DNA of 64,000 bases from Maniola hyperantus (taxonomy: Eukaryota; Arthropoda; Insecta; Lepidoptera; Nymphalidae): the NCBI RefSeq assembly GCF_902806685.2, contig NC_048557.2, forward strand, positions 186,001-250,000, written 5' to 3'. The translations under genes and the position numbers were made by a program. The notes below the pieces were generated by a model, which searched no databases, was not told the DNA's origin, and saw only the letters and a program-made list of their open reading frames with translations. Positions 30,420 to 41,044 of this stretch are shown here, in pieces (position 1 is the first letter of the stretch; each line of letters opens with the position of its first letter).

Positions 30420-30612
30420 GGCTGAGTTTGCTGTGGGCTCTTCTCAGACCTGGGCGCGTTTGGAACCCTCGCAGCTTTAGTTCTAAGCTCGCGTGAATAA
30501 ATAAATAATCATTTATTTGCAAGAACGTAACAATAATTATATCATTTTACAAATGGAACAACCGACTATCAAAAAGTGTTTTGAATAAACCATTTGATTT
30601 GATTTGATTTGA
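30420..30612 (+). mobile_element. LINE/SINE 3' tail T2
   Basis: GGCTGAGTTTGCTGTGGGCT ... CAACCGACTATCAAAAAGTG ... AAACCATTTGATTTGATTTG. Copies are at 37390-37575 and 56755-57070. The (GATTT)n end is the usual tail for this family. Confidence 0.7.
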
Positions 30613-30996
30613 TGCCTTTCGGTACGATAGTAAGGCGAAAGAGGAACCAGGTCAAAAGTTCTAGGGTATACAGAATTACTGTTACGTGTTCTGATATGAA
30701 TAGGTTGCTTTTTACACGGTTAGTATATCTGTGTCCTTTGGGAAGATAGGCTTCGAGCTCTGCACGTGATAGCTATTGTTGTAGTCGCAACCCTTTGAGA
30801 ACGCTTCTCTAAGCGCAAGGTAAATCATACAAAGGGCTTAAGCCCTGGTGTAAGAGCCTAAGCCCTTCCTGACAAGGGTCTGCGGATCGAGCAAACATGA
30901 GCCATGGGTTCCACGACGATGTTGGAGAGGGAATTTATAATTACGGCCTATGGGCTCCAACGTCTATTGGGTTTGAACTTTGAAGCCAAGGTAGGC
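30613..30996. other. unclassified
   Basis: Includes the short inverted words GGGCTTAAGCCC and GGGCTTAGGCTC. Confidence 0.4.
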
Positions 30997-31440
30997 ATTT
31001 TTAAGGTTCCGTACCTCAAAAGGAAAAACGGAACCCTTATAGGATCACTTTGTTGTCTGTCTGTCTGTCGGTCTGTCGGTCTGTCAAGAAACCTACAGGG
31101 TACTTCCCGTTCACCTAGAATCATGAAAGGCAGGTAGGTATGTCTTGTAGCTGACATTCGGAGAAAAATCAGAAAAACGTGAATTTGTGGTTACTTCACA
31201 CAAAAAATAAATAAATTGTGGTCATGAACTAATAATTAGTATTTCCAATTTTCGAAGTAAGACAACTATATCAAGTGGGGTGTCATGTAAAAGGTCTTCA
31301 CCTGTGTATTCAAAAACAGATTTTTATTTATTTTTATGCATCATAGTTTTTGAATTACTGTGCAAAATGTCGAAAAAATACGACTGCGTTGTACGGAACC
31401 CTCGTTGCGCGAGCCTGACACGCACTTGGCCGGTTTTTTT
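30997..31440 (-). repeat. Rep-C copy, full length
   Basis: From TTTTTAAGGTTCCGTACCTC to CACGCACTTGGCCGG. It has an expanded (GTCTGTCG) run. Confidence 0.85.
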
Positions 31441-32880
31441 AATTCAAGATTTTATTTGGGGATTTTCTTAAAAAAAAAAAGAATACCAGCCCCATCGTGC
31501 CTTAAAAGGTAGGCTTTTTAGTAGGAAACGATTTACTGGCAAGTCAATGGAAAATTATTTTAAAACGAATAATTATTAATGTGGGGCGTTTGTTTTGAAG
31601 TAGTTTTATTTGTAGGACAGTAAGTAGTGTTATTTATGATACGTCAAGACTCCACCACACCGGTTCGGAAAGAAAATTTTACTGAGAAGAGCTGGCAAGA
31701 AACAAGTTTAATTTTATTTTTACTTAATTAATTTTTATCCATAAAATAGGTAACCCCATTTGTGCAAAGCCAGGGCGGATCAGCTAAGTAGTTTGGCAAT
31801 AAAAAATAACATGGCATTCAATACTTGGGTAGCAACGGACGAGTGGTCTCAAGACCCCAGGGTCATTGGTATGCGTCCCTAAATCATGAGGAGTCAATGT
31901 ATGCGAGGTCCAGAGCTGGTAATGAGTGGGTACTCTCCCTAGAGGAGTATAACCTTATCTCACCTGTGTGCCACCACCAACACTGGTGTCGGCGCAGACA
32001 TCAGACAAGACAGTCGCGATTAGAAAAAACTCACTCATATTATTTTGACGTAAAATTGATTTGTGTGTGACTTGAGAGTTACTCAGATCGGATGGAAGTA
32101 ACTTGAATGTTACTTCCGTCCGTATTTTAAATGGCCACCGAACAGAACAGCCGTTTTGAGGTTTCAATTTTTTATTAAGATGTGTTAAAGTAGCAGGTAT
32201 CATTACATAGTTACTGCCATAGAGCAAAAGCTTTATTTTTCATTTAATCGCAAGTTTTACTTCGAACTTGACATGTAATAAAGTATTTTTTACACTTGCT
32301 TTGCATGTTGTAAAGTGGTCGCTGTGGTATATCATGCGAGTAGACCGGAGCGAGACCAATAATTAATCTATGATGCGAATAATAATTTTAAAATTTCACC
32401 GGCTCAGCAACAATGTAAAGCTGTCAGTATGTATGTAACGTTCTTAAGAATTCCCTTTATCAAATTATATTCTAATTCATTTTCTACAGAAAAACAAAGT
32501 TTTATAGTCTCATAGAATAGAACACTTTTTTATTTTTTTAAACACATAGTTTTTTATTTAGATAAAATTTTAAAAATAGGTACTTTTGAATAGTCAAATG
32601 TATCATCACAATACATGGGACTGAGATATTGTTGCAACGGTGATCAGTGATGTTGTCCATAATTTGAGATAACATAAAAATGGCAAGACTCTATAAAATG
32701 AATAGAATGAAACATTTTTAGATTTTAAAATATTGTGTAGCATGTCTATTGTCTGTGCCTTGGGAAGGTCTTCAATAATCGTTAAGTTTAGATAGCAAAT
32801 TATCTAGAGGTTACCGAAAATCCTTCGAAAGTCTGCTTCTATTTTTATGGCCTCCTCTTAAAACAGAAACGAATAAAACC
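31441..32880. other. mostly unclassified
   Basis: 31640-31700 is a weak T1 tail in complement. A Hel-D-like end (GGGCGGATCAGCTAAG) is at 31771-31786. CGGATGGAAGTAAC (32089) pairs 13 of 14 with GTTACTTCCGTCCG (ending 32122). 32200-32880 is A+T-rich with nothing recognised. Confidence 0.4.
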
Positions 32881-33124
32881 TTTTTCGATTTCTTTGTATA
32901 AAATTTATTAGGTGCCGTGTCTCTCGGGACGCCCCTAGGTCCCGCAATAAATACTAAATTCGTAAGAGTATGCTTTAAGAGCGACCTTATACTTTTTGGA
33001 AGTTCTTCCCTGCCTCGGGGAAATCGAATTACTAATAAAAATAATATGAATTCTTCAAAATGTTATTTTATTATTTTATCGAGTTGGGTTGTAACAAAAC
33101 CTTTATTCACGATTCTTTTGACAT

Positions 33125-33185
33125 TGAATAAAAAAATGGTTAAGTGCCAGTCGGACTCGCGCACGCAGGGTTCCGTATCATCCGC
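33125..33185 (+). repeat. Rep-C 5' end only
   Basis: AAATGGTTAAGTGCCAGTCG, GACTCGCGCACGCAGGGTTC, then divergence. Confidence 0.65.
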
Positions 33186-34029
33186 ACGTAAGTCGTACCT
33201 ACCCCGACAGAAGCGAAAAATGTAAAACTTAAAATGACAGTGTTTTGTTTGGATTTTCAAATTAATCATAGCATCAAAAATGAAAATGTCATTATTTGTA
33301 AACTAAATTTAGTAGTGTTATAGCACAATTAAAGGGAGAAATTCGAAAACCGTGAATTTGTACAAAATAATAATTAAAAAGTGTTTCTTGCTTGTGCGTT
33401 GGTACGAAACCCTTCGTGTGCGATTCCGAATCTATCGCCACTTCGAGCGCTATTAACATAAGCAGAGTGAACTAGAGTCAGGAAACTCTCGGTTTGATCC
33501 TGAATCGACGATATGTCAATATTAGGTGACGTAAAACAATAGAAAAATAGTCGAAAAAAATCAAATGTAACTAACATTTGACGCCTGCCAGTGACGTCGA
33601 AGTCTCGACGTTTAGTTAGAAGTTCCCGTTCCCTACTGTCGCGAACTGTGACATGTCACTGACGCGACCTTGAAGTTTTTCCCCATCCCAAAATCTTCCA
33701 ACACGCCAATGAAATTTTCATTTCAAATTTTTTTTAATAAATTGCCTCAATTTCTTTTGATTAAAACTTTGGACTACAATACTGAAATTAAAAACAATAA
33801 GTCCAACGATCAAAGCCCGTCTTTCCGTTAAGCCCAACTCAATAGCGCATTATGGTAAAGTTGGTGAATAGAATTTTTTTCGATTAAAGATCGTAACAAG
33901 GAAAAGCACTTTTCTTTTACATCGATTAAGTTATAAACTGAGGTTATCAAACGATTTGCTTTGTTTTGGTGTGAACAATATCAAAGTAAAGTTTCATTTA
34001 CGCCAGAGCTACATAGTGCACACATGCCT
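33186..34029. other. unclassified, perhaps single-copy in part
   Basis: 33590-33990 shows no repeat signature. A short scrap at 33340 (CGAAAACCGTGAATTTGTA) matches Rep-C. Confidence 0.35.
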
Positions 34030-34355
34030 ACCTAAATCCGAAACGTTACAAGTGCTAAGCTCTTAACCACTTAGCCGCTAAAATATATGCGTTTTAAGCT
34101 ATTAAACATAACGTGCTTTAATAGTGAAGGAACCTTCAAGCCTGAGAGTTCTCCATAGTGCTCTCGAAGGTGTGTGAAGTCAGCCAATCCGCAGTTGGTC
34201 AGCGTGGTGGATGGTGGACTAATGCCAAATCCAGACATTCTGAGATGAAACCCGTGCTCAGTAGTAACCCGGCAATGATTTCAAATCGCTTCTGACGGGA
34301 TAGAACCCAGGATTTATAGGACCACGGCACTCACGACTGTACCAGAGGTCGTCAA
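34030..34355. mobile_element. SINE1 body (plus) fused to a tRNA-like scrap (minus)
   Basis: 34030-34285 contains GGTGTGTGAAGTCAGCCAAT and GAAACCCGTGCTCAGTAGTA. 34300-34350 (GATAGAACCCAGGATTTATA) reads as a B-box on the other strand. Confidence 0.55.
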
Positions 34356-34473
34356 TTAAAGGGAATCCTTTCAAGACGTTTTCAATAATTCAGTCGGCAC
34401 TTACCCTCCATTACCATCAGTATAATGCAGTGATATGCAATCGCACTGTGAAAGCATAACATGTGATGTATAC

Positions 34474-34530
34474 AGGGTGTAAACACAACGCTGGCAAAAA
34501 CGAAGACAAGTGATAGTACTGATTTTTTTT
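34474..34530 (+). mobile_element. X-family terminus
   Basis: CAGGGTGTAAACACAACGCT then GGCAAAAACGAAGACAAGTG and ATAGTACTGAT; only one end is present. Confidence 0.6.
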
Positions 34531-34755
34531 TAAAATCGGTATTACGAATGACCACAATCACACCTGATGGAAAGTGATGGTGTGGCCTAAGATGGGACGC
34601 GTTTACCTAGAAGATACTTATCATAGAATAAAAAGCCACCAAAAACGTATAATGCAAGAAAAATGTGAATTAACTATTTATAGTGTACCTATTTGTAGCT
34701 TAACCGTAAAGGCTTGACTAACAAAATGTTTATAGCCTTAAACACTTTCTAAAGG

Positions 34756-34797
34756 CTCGCCGCTCGCCGCTCGCCGCTCGCCGCTCGCCGCTCGCCG
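34756..34797 (+). repeat. 7-bp tandem repeat (CGCCGCT)n
   Basis: About six units. Confidence 0.95.
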
Positions 34798-34871
34798 GCG
34801 TCAATGGGGCTCTTTATAAAGGCGTTCGCGCAAGTTTCCTGAATCGCTCGCTGATGTGTATTTATTACGGC

Positions 34872-35626
34872 CAGTGATATAAATGTCCCACTAGATGCGG
34901 CGCTTCATAGTAATAAGTAATAACATATTCCAACGAACATCGGTGTCCGCACTCCTGTCATTCGTAAATAAATATTAATAAATAAATAAATAAACGTTTA
35001 TTCGCTGGAATGTGAGTACATGTTGGTCTTACAACAATTTAGTCACACCTTACACATTCTACCAGATCCTAGTGTGCAAATAGTTTATGATATTTATAAG
35101 TTAATCGTCATAAATAAGTTAAAATTAAACTTACCTTACCGTTTGTAAAAATTAAACTTGCGCGATAACTATAAATCTATATCAAAATTATTTATTTCGT
35201 ATAGGACAACTAGTGTCTGTGACTCTACCACCAGTTCAGGATAAAGATTCTACTGCAAAGAGCCGGCAAGAAACTCAGCAGTTGCTCTTTTCAAACCTTA
35301 AAAAGTTACAATATGTAACAAAACAACTATACCATCTTGTGGGCAACTAAAAACTCAGCCGCTTTCTTCCACGCAACTTTGTCAATAAGAAATTCATCAA
35401 TTGTACTAAGTATAATAGCCTCGACTTAATAAGAGTGTTTTTACACAATGTCTGAATTTGTGTTTTAGGTAACTTTAGTACCTTTAGTCTGTTCTATGTC
35501 CGTAGATATAGAAGCGGACTGCGTGTAAAGCGGCCTGCGATTGAGAGGAGTGCGGACAGCGCTGTTCGTGGGAACATGTCGTTGTTACTACGAAGCGCCG
35601 CATCTAGTGGAACATTTATATCGCTG
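34872..35626. mobile_element. hAT-like foldback element carrying LINE tails
   Basis: Arms of about 95 bp (34872-34968 and 35533-35626) begin CAGTGATATAAATGT and share CACTAGATGCGGCGCTTC. The flanks ATTACGGC (34864-34871) and ATTAGGGC (35627-35634) agree at 7 of 8 bases, as expected of an aged hAT duplication. The centre holds A+T-rich LINE 3' sequence (34975-35060) and a complement T1 tail (35195-35345). Confidence 0.7.
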
Positions 35627-35751
35627 ATTAGGGCGCTATTGTGTGTTATCGCCGATTGTTAGGGATTACGCGAATTTTGCCTTGTTCTGATTGCACATTA
35701 AACAAGGGCTGAATACGCCATTTTCTGCACCGTACCCTCGTTGCTACTTAC

Positions 35752-36285
35752 TGCGGTGAGAGCCTAGTGGGTAAGACGTCCGCGTCGGTCTCCTATTGGG
35801 GAGTCGGGAGTTTGAAGCACCTCTAACTTTTCGGAGTTAGGTATGTGCGTTTTAAGAAATTAAATATCAACCCAGCCCTCCACCTGCCATGGCCCCACCA
35901 ACCTCTCGGTTATATGGGCCGAATCGCGGGAGGGCGCTCGTTCGGTACTTGCTCTTGGCATTTTCCCGGGGCGGCTTCTTGACTCCCTACAAATTATTTT
36001 GTCTCCTCTTGTCCCTTATGCTCACTCTCCCCCCTTGGGGGCTAGACGTCACTGGCACAGCTGATATCCCGCTGCTGCTCCTCCATGCTGTCAATAACGG
36101 TCAAGGAAAACATTGTGAGGAAACCTGCATGCCTGGGTTCACGGTGTTCTCAAAGGTGTGTGAAGTCTGCCAATCCACACTTGGCCAGCGTGGTAGACTA
36201 CGGCTTAACCCCTTCTCATTCTGAGAGGAAACCCGTGCTTTGTACTGAGCCGGCGATAGGTTGATCATGATGATGATGATGATGA
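35752..36285 (+). mobile_element. SINE1 with tRNA head and (GAT)n tail, split by a 210-bp insert
   Basis: The head GAGAGCCTAGTGGGTAAGAC and a decayed B box (GTCGGGAGTTTGAAGC) run to AAATTAAATATCA (35877). The body resumes at GGTCAAGGAAAACATTGTGA (about 36098) and ends GATGATGATGATGATGA. The insert, about 35878-36090, is GC-rich and unclassified. Confidence 0.75.
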
Positions 36286-36691
36286 CGCACTATAGCAGTT
36301 TAGACAGAATAACAACTTGAAAAAGTCAAATTAATAAAAAGCCTTTAAGAAGACATTGTGCTTTGGATCCATTTCACTTTACAGAATGTGTCTTTCACAA
36401 AGTGACTTCACAGTTCACACGATGCACGAATTTCTAAACCATTCTTACCTCGTAAATTGTTAAAACTTAGCTAGGCAAGCTACAAGTATTTTCGTAGCAT
36501 CTCCTCGTACCTATCCGTAGCTTATCTACGGCGTAGCGCTACGTGTTACGTAGAGCTTTATGTACCAGTTTATGTAATGTTCGTTTACGAGCGTGTAGTC
36601 TATGACGTAACAAGTTTATGTGCTTTATTGCGAAGCGGGATTTCAGGTTGTTTATTGTAGGTAAATGAAGACATACCTGCTTTTATTGAAG
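36286..36691. other. unclassified
   Basis: Many GTAGC/CTACG words near 36480-36560 suggest a decayed foldback, but no arms can be set. Confidence 0.35.
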
Positions 36692-36775
36692 CGGTGATAG
36701 CCGAGTGGTTAAGCTTCGGTTTCCTATCCGGGGGATCTGGAGTTCAATACCGGGACACGCACCTCTAAATACTTA
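36692..36775 (+). mobile_element. SINE1-type tRNA-like head
   Basis: GCGGTGATAGCCGAGTGGTT (A box) and GGAGTTCAATACCGGGACAC (weak B box); the body is absent. The mismatched stems argue against a real tRNA gene. Confidence 0.65.
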
Positions 36776-37290
36776 TAATATTATTATTGTGTCATTTCCT
36801 CGCAATCGAAATGAAAAGTAGAGTGTATAACTCCGGTCATAAAACCCATTTTATCCTCGCCTTAAACATCTGCCCTCGCCTTTGGCTCGAGTACATAAAC
36901 GTCTCGCATAAAATGGCTTATTTTATGCCTTTGTTGTATAATCTACTACTTTTGCCGTACCTAGAGTCGGTAAAAAAATATTTGCTTCCTCGCAAATTTT
37001 TTCAAGCCTCCAAAATTGTTCCCAAAAAACCGAATGTCGTCATAAATGTCGTCAGTTTCCCCCACAGCCGCGTGTAACTGCATCCCAGGGCCGCTACATT
37101 CTTATCGTCTTCGAATAAAAACGCGAAATGTGCCGTTTTAATGTCCTGCCCCTTCCTTAGTCCCTTTGGCTATAACGGCCGAAGGATGTCCTGAACGCGA
37201 CTCGGCTTATCGATAGTTTTCACGGATTTCACAAAAAGCAATACAGCTTCTTCCTTGGTATGGGAGACATTTGGAAGTTACTATTAAGTA
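36776..37290. other. possible single-copy DNA, no recognised gene
   Basis: A 96-codon frame (36787-37077) has no domain and a low-complexity tail. 37080-37250 is GC-balanced. Function unknown. Confidence 0.3.
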
Positions 37291-37294
37291 TTCT

Positions 37295-37575
37295 TGCGTA
37301 AGTGGTAATAGTCGATAAGACGTCGACCTCCAAGGCGGAGGTCCTGCATTCGATCCCGGGCACGCACCTCTAATTTTTCAGAATTATAAGAATACCTGGC
37401 TGAGTTTGTTGTGGGCTTTTCTCAGACCTGGGCGCGTTTGGAACCCTCGTAGCTTTAGTTTCTATGTTCGCGTAAAAATTATCACCACTATAATAACTTA
37501 CAAATGCAACAACCGACTATCAAAAAGTGTAATTTATTACCTATTTTGAATAAACCATTTGATTTGATTTTTGAT
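37295..37575 (+). mobile_element. composite SINE: tRNA-like head plus T2 tail
   Basis: The head AATAGTCGATAAGACGTCGA and B box CATTCGATCCCGGGCACGC, then CACCTCTAA, then the T2 tail from GGCTGAGTTTGTTGTGGGCT to (GATTT)n. This is the clean reference copy for the empty site discussed at 56809. Confidence 0.8.
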
Positions 37576-38448
37576 TTATATGCGTCATAAGCAATTTGAA
37601 GGAAAACGTCTGAGAGGAGACCGGTGCTCAGTAGTGGGCTGGCGGTGGGTGTTTATGATAGATTAAATGTTTCAATAATAATCAATCAATCTATCATTTA
37701 TTTTTAAAAATAACATAGTAGTTATGTCAAAATAGTTGAAAGTCAAATAAGTCGAATAAGTAAACAATATCCATCATAACTTTTCGAGATTACTGTGTCT
37801 AGGCCGTCGTGCCGTGACGTCTTAGGCCATATCATTAGGTACGAAACCTAGTAAACTAGTCACACAAAATAAATTACAAAACAGCTCTACCTTGGTACCA
37901 GTATCTACCTGGTATCCATTTTATCGACATCTAATATTCTTCATAATATTTTCACATCTCTATCCTGAAACGAGTATGCGAGTTATGTTCGCAAAGACAA
38001 TGCTTAATAAAAACAATTCTATTGAGCTTATACATAATTTAGTTTGGCTTGATATGAATTTTAATCTTGTTCGTTATGTTTATACATAAAGCTATTTTTT
38101 CACATCATATACGGCTCTTTAGCTTTATATCCGGCAAGAGCATCATATTTGCATTCGATTGTAACTCTTAACTATGTGGCTTTAGGGATTAAAATTCGTT
38201 GGAGTAACAACTATATGCATTTGATAGGCATATTACGAGAAAACAGGGAAAATAATATTTGACTTTTTTATCAGCGTTGACTTGTATTATAGCAGAAAGT
38301 CGAACTAACCGGCTCGTTGGAAAGCAGAGACGTAAGCTCTCTTTGCGTGTTCTGTCGCCTCTATAATGGAGAGTGTTCCGAAGAGTTGTTTGATCTCATT
38401 CTACTCTCCTTTTTCTACAACCACACCGCACGCCACCGCAACGAATGT
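37576..38448. other. unclassified
   Basis: A SINE1 tail scrap lies at 37608-37650 (GTCTGAGAGGAGACCGGTGC). The rest is A+T-rich with nothing recognised. Confidence 0.4.
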
Positions 38449-38628
38449 TTAAAAAAAAAAAGGAATATTAGCCATGTTAAATACTAATATTCCCTTTCCT
38501 CTCCAACTAAGCGTCAAGCTTGTGCTAGGAGTAGGTACGACAATAGTGCAACGGGCGGGGTTTGAACCGTCGACCTTTCGATTTTCAGTCCACTGAGCCA
38601 CCCGTTGAGCTATTGAGGCTCTAAATTT
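38449..38628 (-). mobile_element. SINE2, tRNA-derived, complete
   Basis: The complement of B box GGTTCAAACCCCGCCCGTTG and the A box around 38600, with an A-run tail at 38449-38461. Confidence 0.85.
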
Positions 38629-38639
38629 CACCCTCACCA

Positions 38640-38890
38640 CCTGAGTGTCTGGTGCACTTCGACCACCCGTTGTGCCAGATTCCTTTTTCCACGCACATGC
38701 AAACCGTGGAATCAACTCCCATCGGCGGTGTTCCCCCTAGATCACAACATGGGGTTATACAAGGGGCGGACCAACAAATTCCTAAAAGGCCGGAAACGCA
38801 TCGGCAGTTCCTCTGGTGCTGCAAATAATCATGGGCGGCGGTAATCACTTAACATCAGGTGACCCACCTGCTCGGTTGCTCGCTATCTCT
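38640..38890 (+). mobile_element. LINE 3' end encoding the polymerase C-terminus
   Basis: An open frame of about 57 codons to TAA at 38842-38844 encodes FLFPRTCKPWNQLPSAVFP and ...FLKGRKRIGSSSGAAN, the end of a LINE polymerase. Copies lie at 46405 (minus) and 58732. The 3' UTR follows (ACATCAGGTGACCCACCTGC). Confidence 0.75.
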
Positions 38891-38904
38891 ATTAAAAATG
38901 TTTA

Positions 38905-39140
38905 TTGGTCACCCTAACTCTTTGGTCGCACCGTGGTCGCACGATCATTTAGCTTCTTTATGTTGGTGATGATGATGATGATAACTCGAGTTAAACCAAT
39001 TTCTTTACTCGATGAGAGTCGCGAATAATTGAGATGCAAATTAGAGACCCATTTCTCAAATCCGAATTGCGATGTGACAGGAAAGTCGTCGAGCTTTCGC
39101 TAGCGAAGTCAAATTGCTGAATGATAAATTATTATTATCC
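38905..39140. other. unclassified
   Basis: A (GAT)n run is at 38967-38981. A Hel-D 3' end (CTAG 39142, GCCCCGGCTTCGCACGGGC) follows on the minus strand. Confidence 0.4.
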
Positions 39141-39234
39141 ACTAGCTGAATTGCCCCGGCTTCGCACGGGCAGGCTTACCGTGCTCGTCGTGTTGACACT
39201 GTTATTTAGTTCCTTAGTGCGCTCACATGACCCT

Positions 39235-39478
39235 CATTGCTGCTATCATCTCTGCCTCACTGCTGCTATCATCTCTGCCTCACTGCTGCTATCATCTCTG
39301 CCTCACTGCTGCTATCATCTCTGCCTCACTGCTGCTATCATCTCTGCCTCACTGCTGCTATCATCTCTGCCTCACTGCTGCTATCATCTCTGCCTCACTG
39401 CTGCTATCATCTCTGCCTCACTGCTGCTATCATCTCTGCCTCACTGCTGCTATCATCTCTGCCTTACTGCTGCTATCA
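39235..39478 (+). repeat. 23-bp minisatellite, about 10.6 copies
   Basis: The unit starts TGCTGCTATCATCTCTGCC; copies are nearly identical. Because 23 is not a multiple of 3, all three plus-strand frames read the same peptide in rotation and all stay open (frames of 88-171 codons). These are not genes. Confidence 0.97.
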
Positions 39479-39479
39479 G

Positions 39480-39848
39480 CGCCAAAATGGTGAAAATCAA
39501 GTATTTTAAAATGTTTGTAGACAGTCCGTCATTTTTTCAAGTTATATGTACAGTACGTGACAGGTCAAGATGGCAATCGAGGTGGGGACGCCCTGCACTG
39601 GTGTGGTGTGACACACCAGCACAGCCCCCGTGCTAACCCAGCGGGATAGCACGGGTGACCTGCGGGTGTGCGGGGCGGCCCCCCGCCTCATGCCATCTCG
39701 ACCTGTCACATACTATATCTACTAAATTTATTACTTGGGCTCTTGGACACAAGTGACGAAGTTTTATTTCAGGATTTTTGGGAATTCCACCCTCTCTGAA
39801 ATTTCAAAAATTCCACTCGAGCTTGGCCGGGGTGGATCAGTTAATATG
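39480..39848 (+). mobile_element. Hel-E copy split by a MITE
   Basis: GTCCGTCATTTTTTCAAGTT breaks off at about 39548 and resumes at about 39719, ending CCGGGGTGGATCAGTTAAT with CTAG decayed. Compare the unsplit copy at 29585-29857. Confidence 0.65.
39549..39718. mobile_element. MITE of the GACAGGTCGAGAT family inside Hel-E
   Basis: CAGTACGTGACAGGTCAAGA mirrors CATCTCGACCTGTCACATAC. Flanking TA on both sides fits a TA duplication. The centre is GC-rich with its own palindrome (GGTGTGGTGTGACACACC). Confidence 0.8.
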
Positions 39849-39849
39849 A

Positions 39850-40518
39850 ATAATAATCTTTTGTAATAGGATTTTCCAATAAGTTTGCGTTTTACAAATA
39901 CGTTTAACTTGTTGAGAGCATGGATTTAGCTCTAAGAATTACATTCGGTACTAAAATATTATAATGGTTGAGACTTGAGTACATCGATGCTTGAGAGACA
40001 TTTTCAATCAATCCCTCGTCAAAAAAACTGAGTGCGTTTCGTTTTAGTCATTTTATATTGACACAGCAGCTTTCAGCCACTTTATTGTATTATTACGTGA
40101 TCCTAAAAGCCCATGCTCTATTTCGCACAAACAAAACATCACGACCTATAATTGAATAATAAAACTGTAACGAAAAGCCATTAAAAGCTTGGCCTAATAA
40201 AATTTGACTGGCCCGCTTCGAGCCAAATCGCCCTTTCCTTATACCAACACCCACTGAGATGGCATTGTATTGGAGGGGCAAACCACATAGATCACAGGGC
40301 AACAAGTCTCAATAATCATTTTAAAAAAAACTGCCCAACCAAAAATAAAAAGTTTAAAAACTGTAGTTAATATCACTTGGGATGATGTAAAGATTCTAAT
40401 GATGCATCCAAATCTGTTCAGACATTTAGAAGTTATGGTGGAATATAAAGAAAGTTACATAAGTACATGGACCTTCGGCAGTTATGTAAAAATACCCCAA
40501 CCTAATGATTGCAAAATA
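39850..40518. other. unclassified
   Basis: No repeat or gene recognised. Confidence 0.4.
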
Positions 40519-40612
40519 TACAGTACGCGGCCGAAAGTGATGAACATCGACTTTTAGAAAGAGACAGTCGGCTAATTTCGGTTTCGTAAAGCGTGATCTC
40601 TATCGCACGAAA
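40519..40612 (+). mobile_element. half copy of the 22417-22600 MITE
   Basis: TACAGTACGCGGCCGAAAGT, ATCGACTTTTAGAAAGAGAC and CGTGATCTCTATCGCAC follow the left arm and then stop. Confidence 0.65.
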
Positions 40613-40707
40613 TATTAATAGTCCGGTATCTATTAGAAGCTGTTAAAACAATTATGATTTAGTTCTTTTGATGATTAATTTTATTCTTTGTATAAAATAC
40701 ACTATTA

Positions 40708-41040
40708 TTAGGGTTCCATACCTCAAAAGGAAAAAAGTAACCCTTATAGGATCAATTTGTTATCTGTCTGTCTGTCACGAAACTTGTAGGGTATTTCCGT
40801 TCACTTAGAATCATGAAATTTGGCAGGTAGGTAGGTCTTATAGCACTAGTAAAGAAATTAATCAAAAAAGCGTGAATTTGTGGTTCTATCACTAAAATTT
40901 CAAAATGTGTTCATGAACAAATAATATTTTCAACTTTCAAAGTAATATTAATATACCAAATGAGGTATCAACCTGTACATTCTAAAACATATTTTTATTG
41001 CTTTTTATGGATAATAGTTTTAGATTTTTAGCTATTTTCC
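40708..41040 (-). repeat. Rep-C copy without its 5' end
   Basis: From TTAGGGTTCCATACCTCAAA to TTTATGGATAATAGTTTTAG. Confidence 0.8.
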
Positions 41041-41044
41041 TAGA

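Noticed and set aside
35889..36224. 111-codon ORF as a gene
   Set aside because: Spans the SINE1 insert and the SINE1 body, so it is a chimera of repeats.
36692..36770. tRNA gene
   Set aside because: A and B box-like words are present, but the stems do not pair and the sequence continues into SINE-type words.
36787..37077. 96-codon ORF as a gene
   Set aside because: No domain, no splice or promoter evidence, and a low-complexity composition.
39121..39636. 171-codon frame rich in Leu/Ser/His/Cys as a membrane protein
   Set aside because: All three frames over the 23-bp array are open for the same arithmetic reason.
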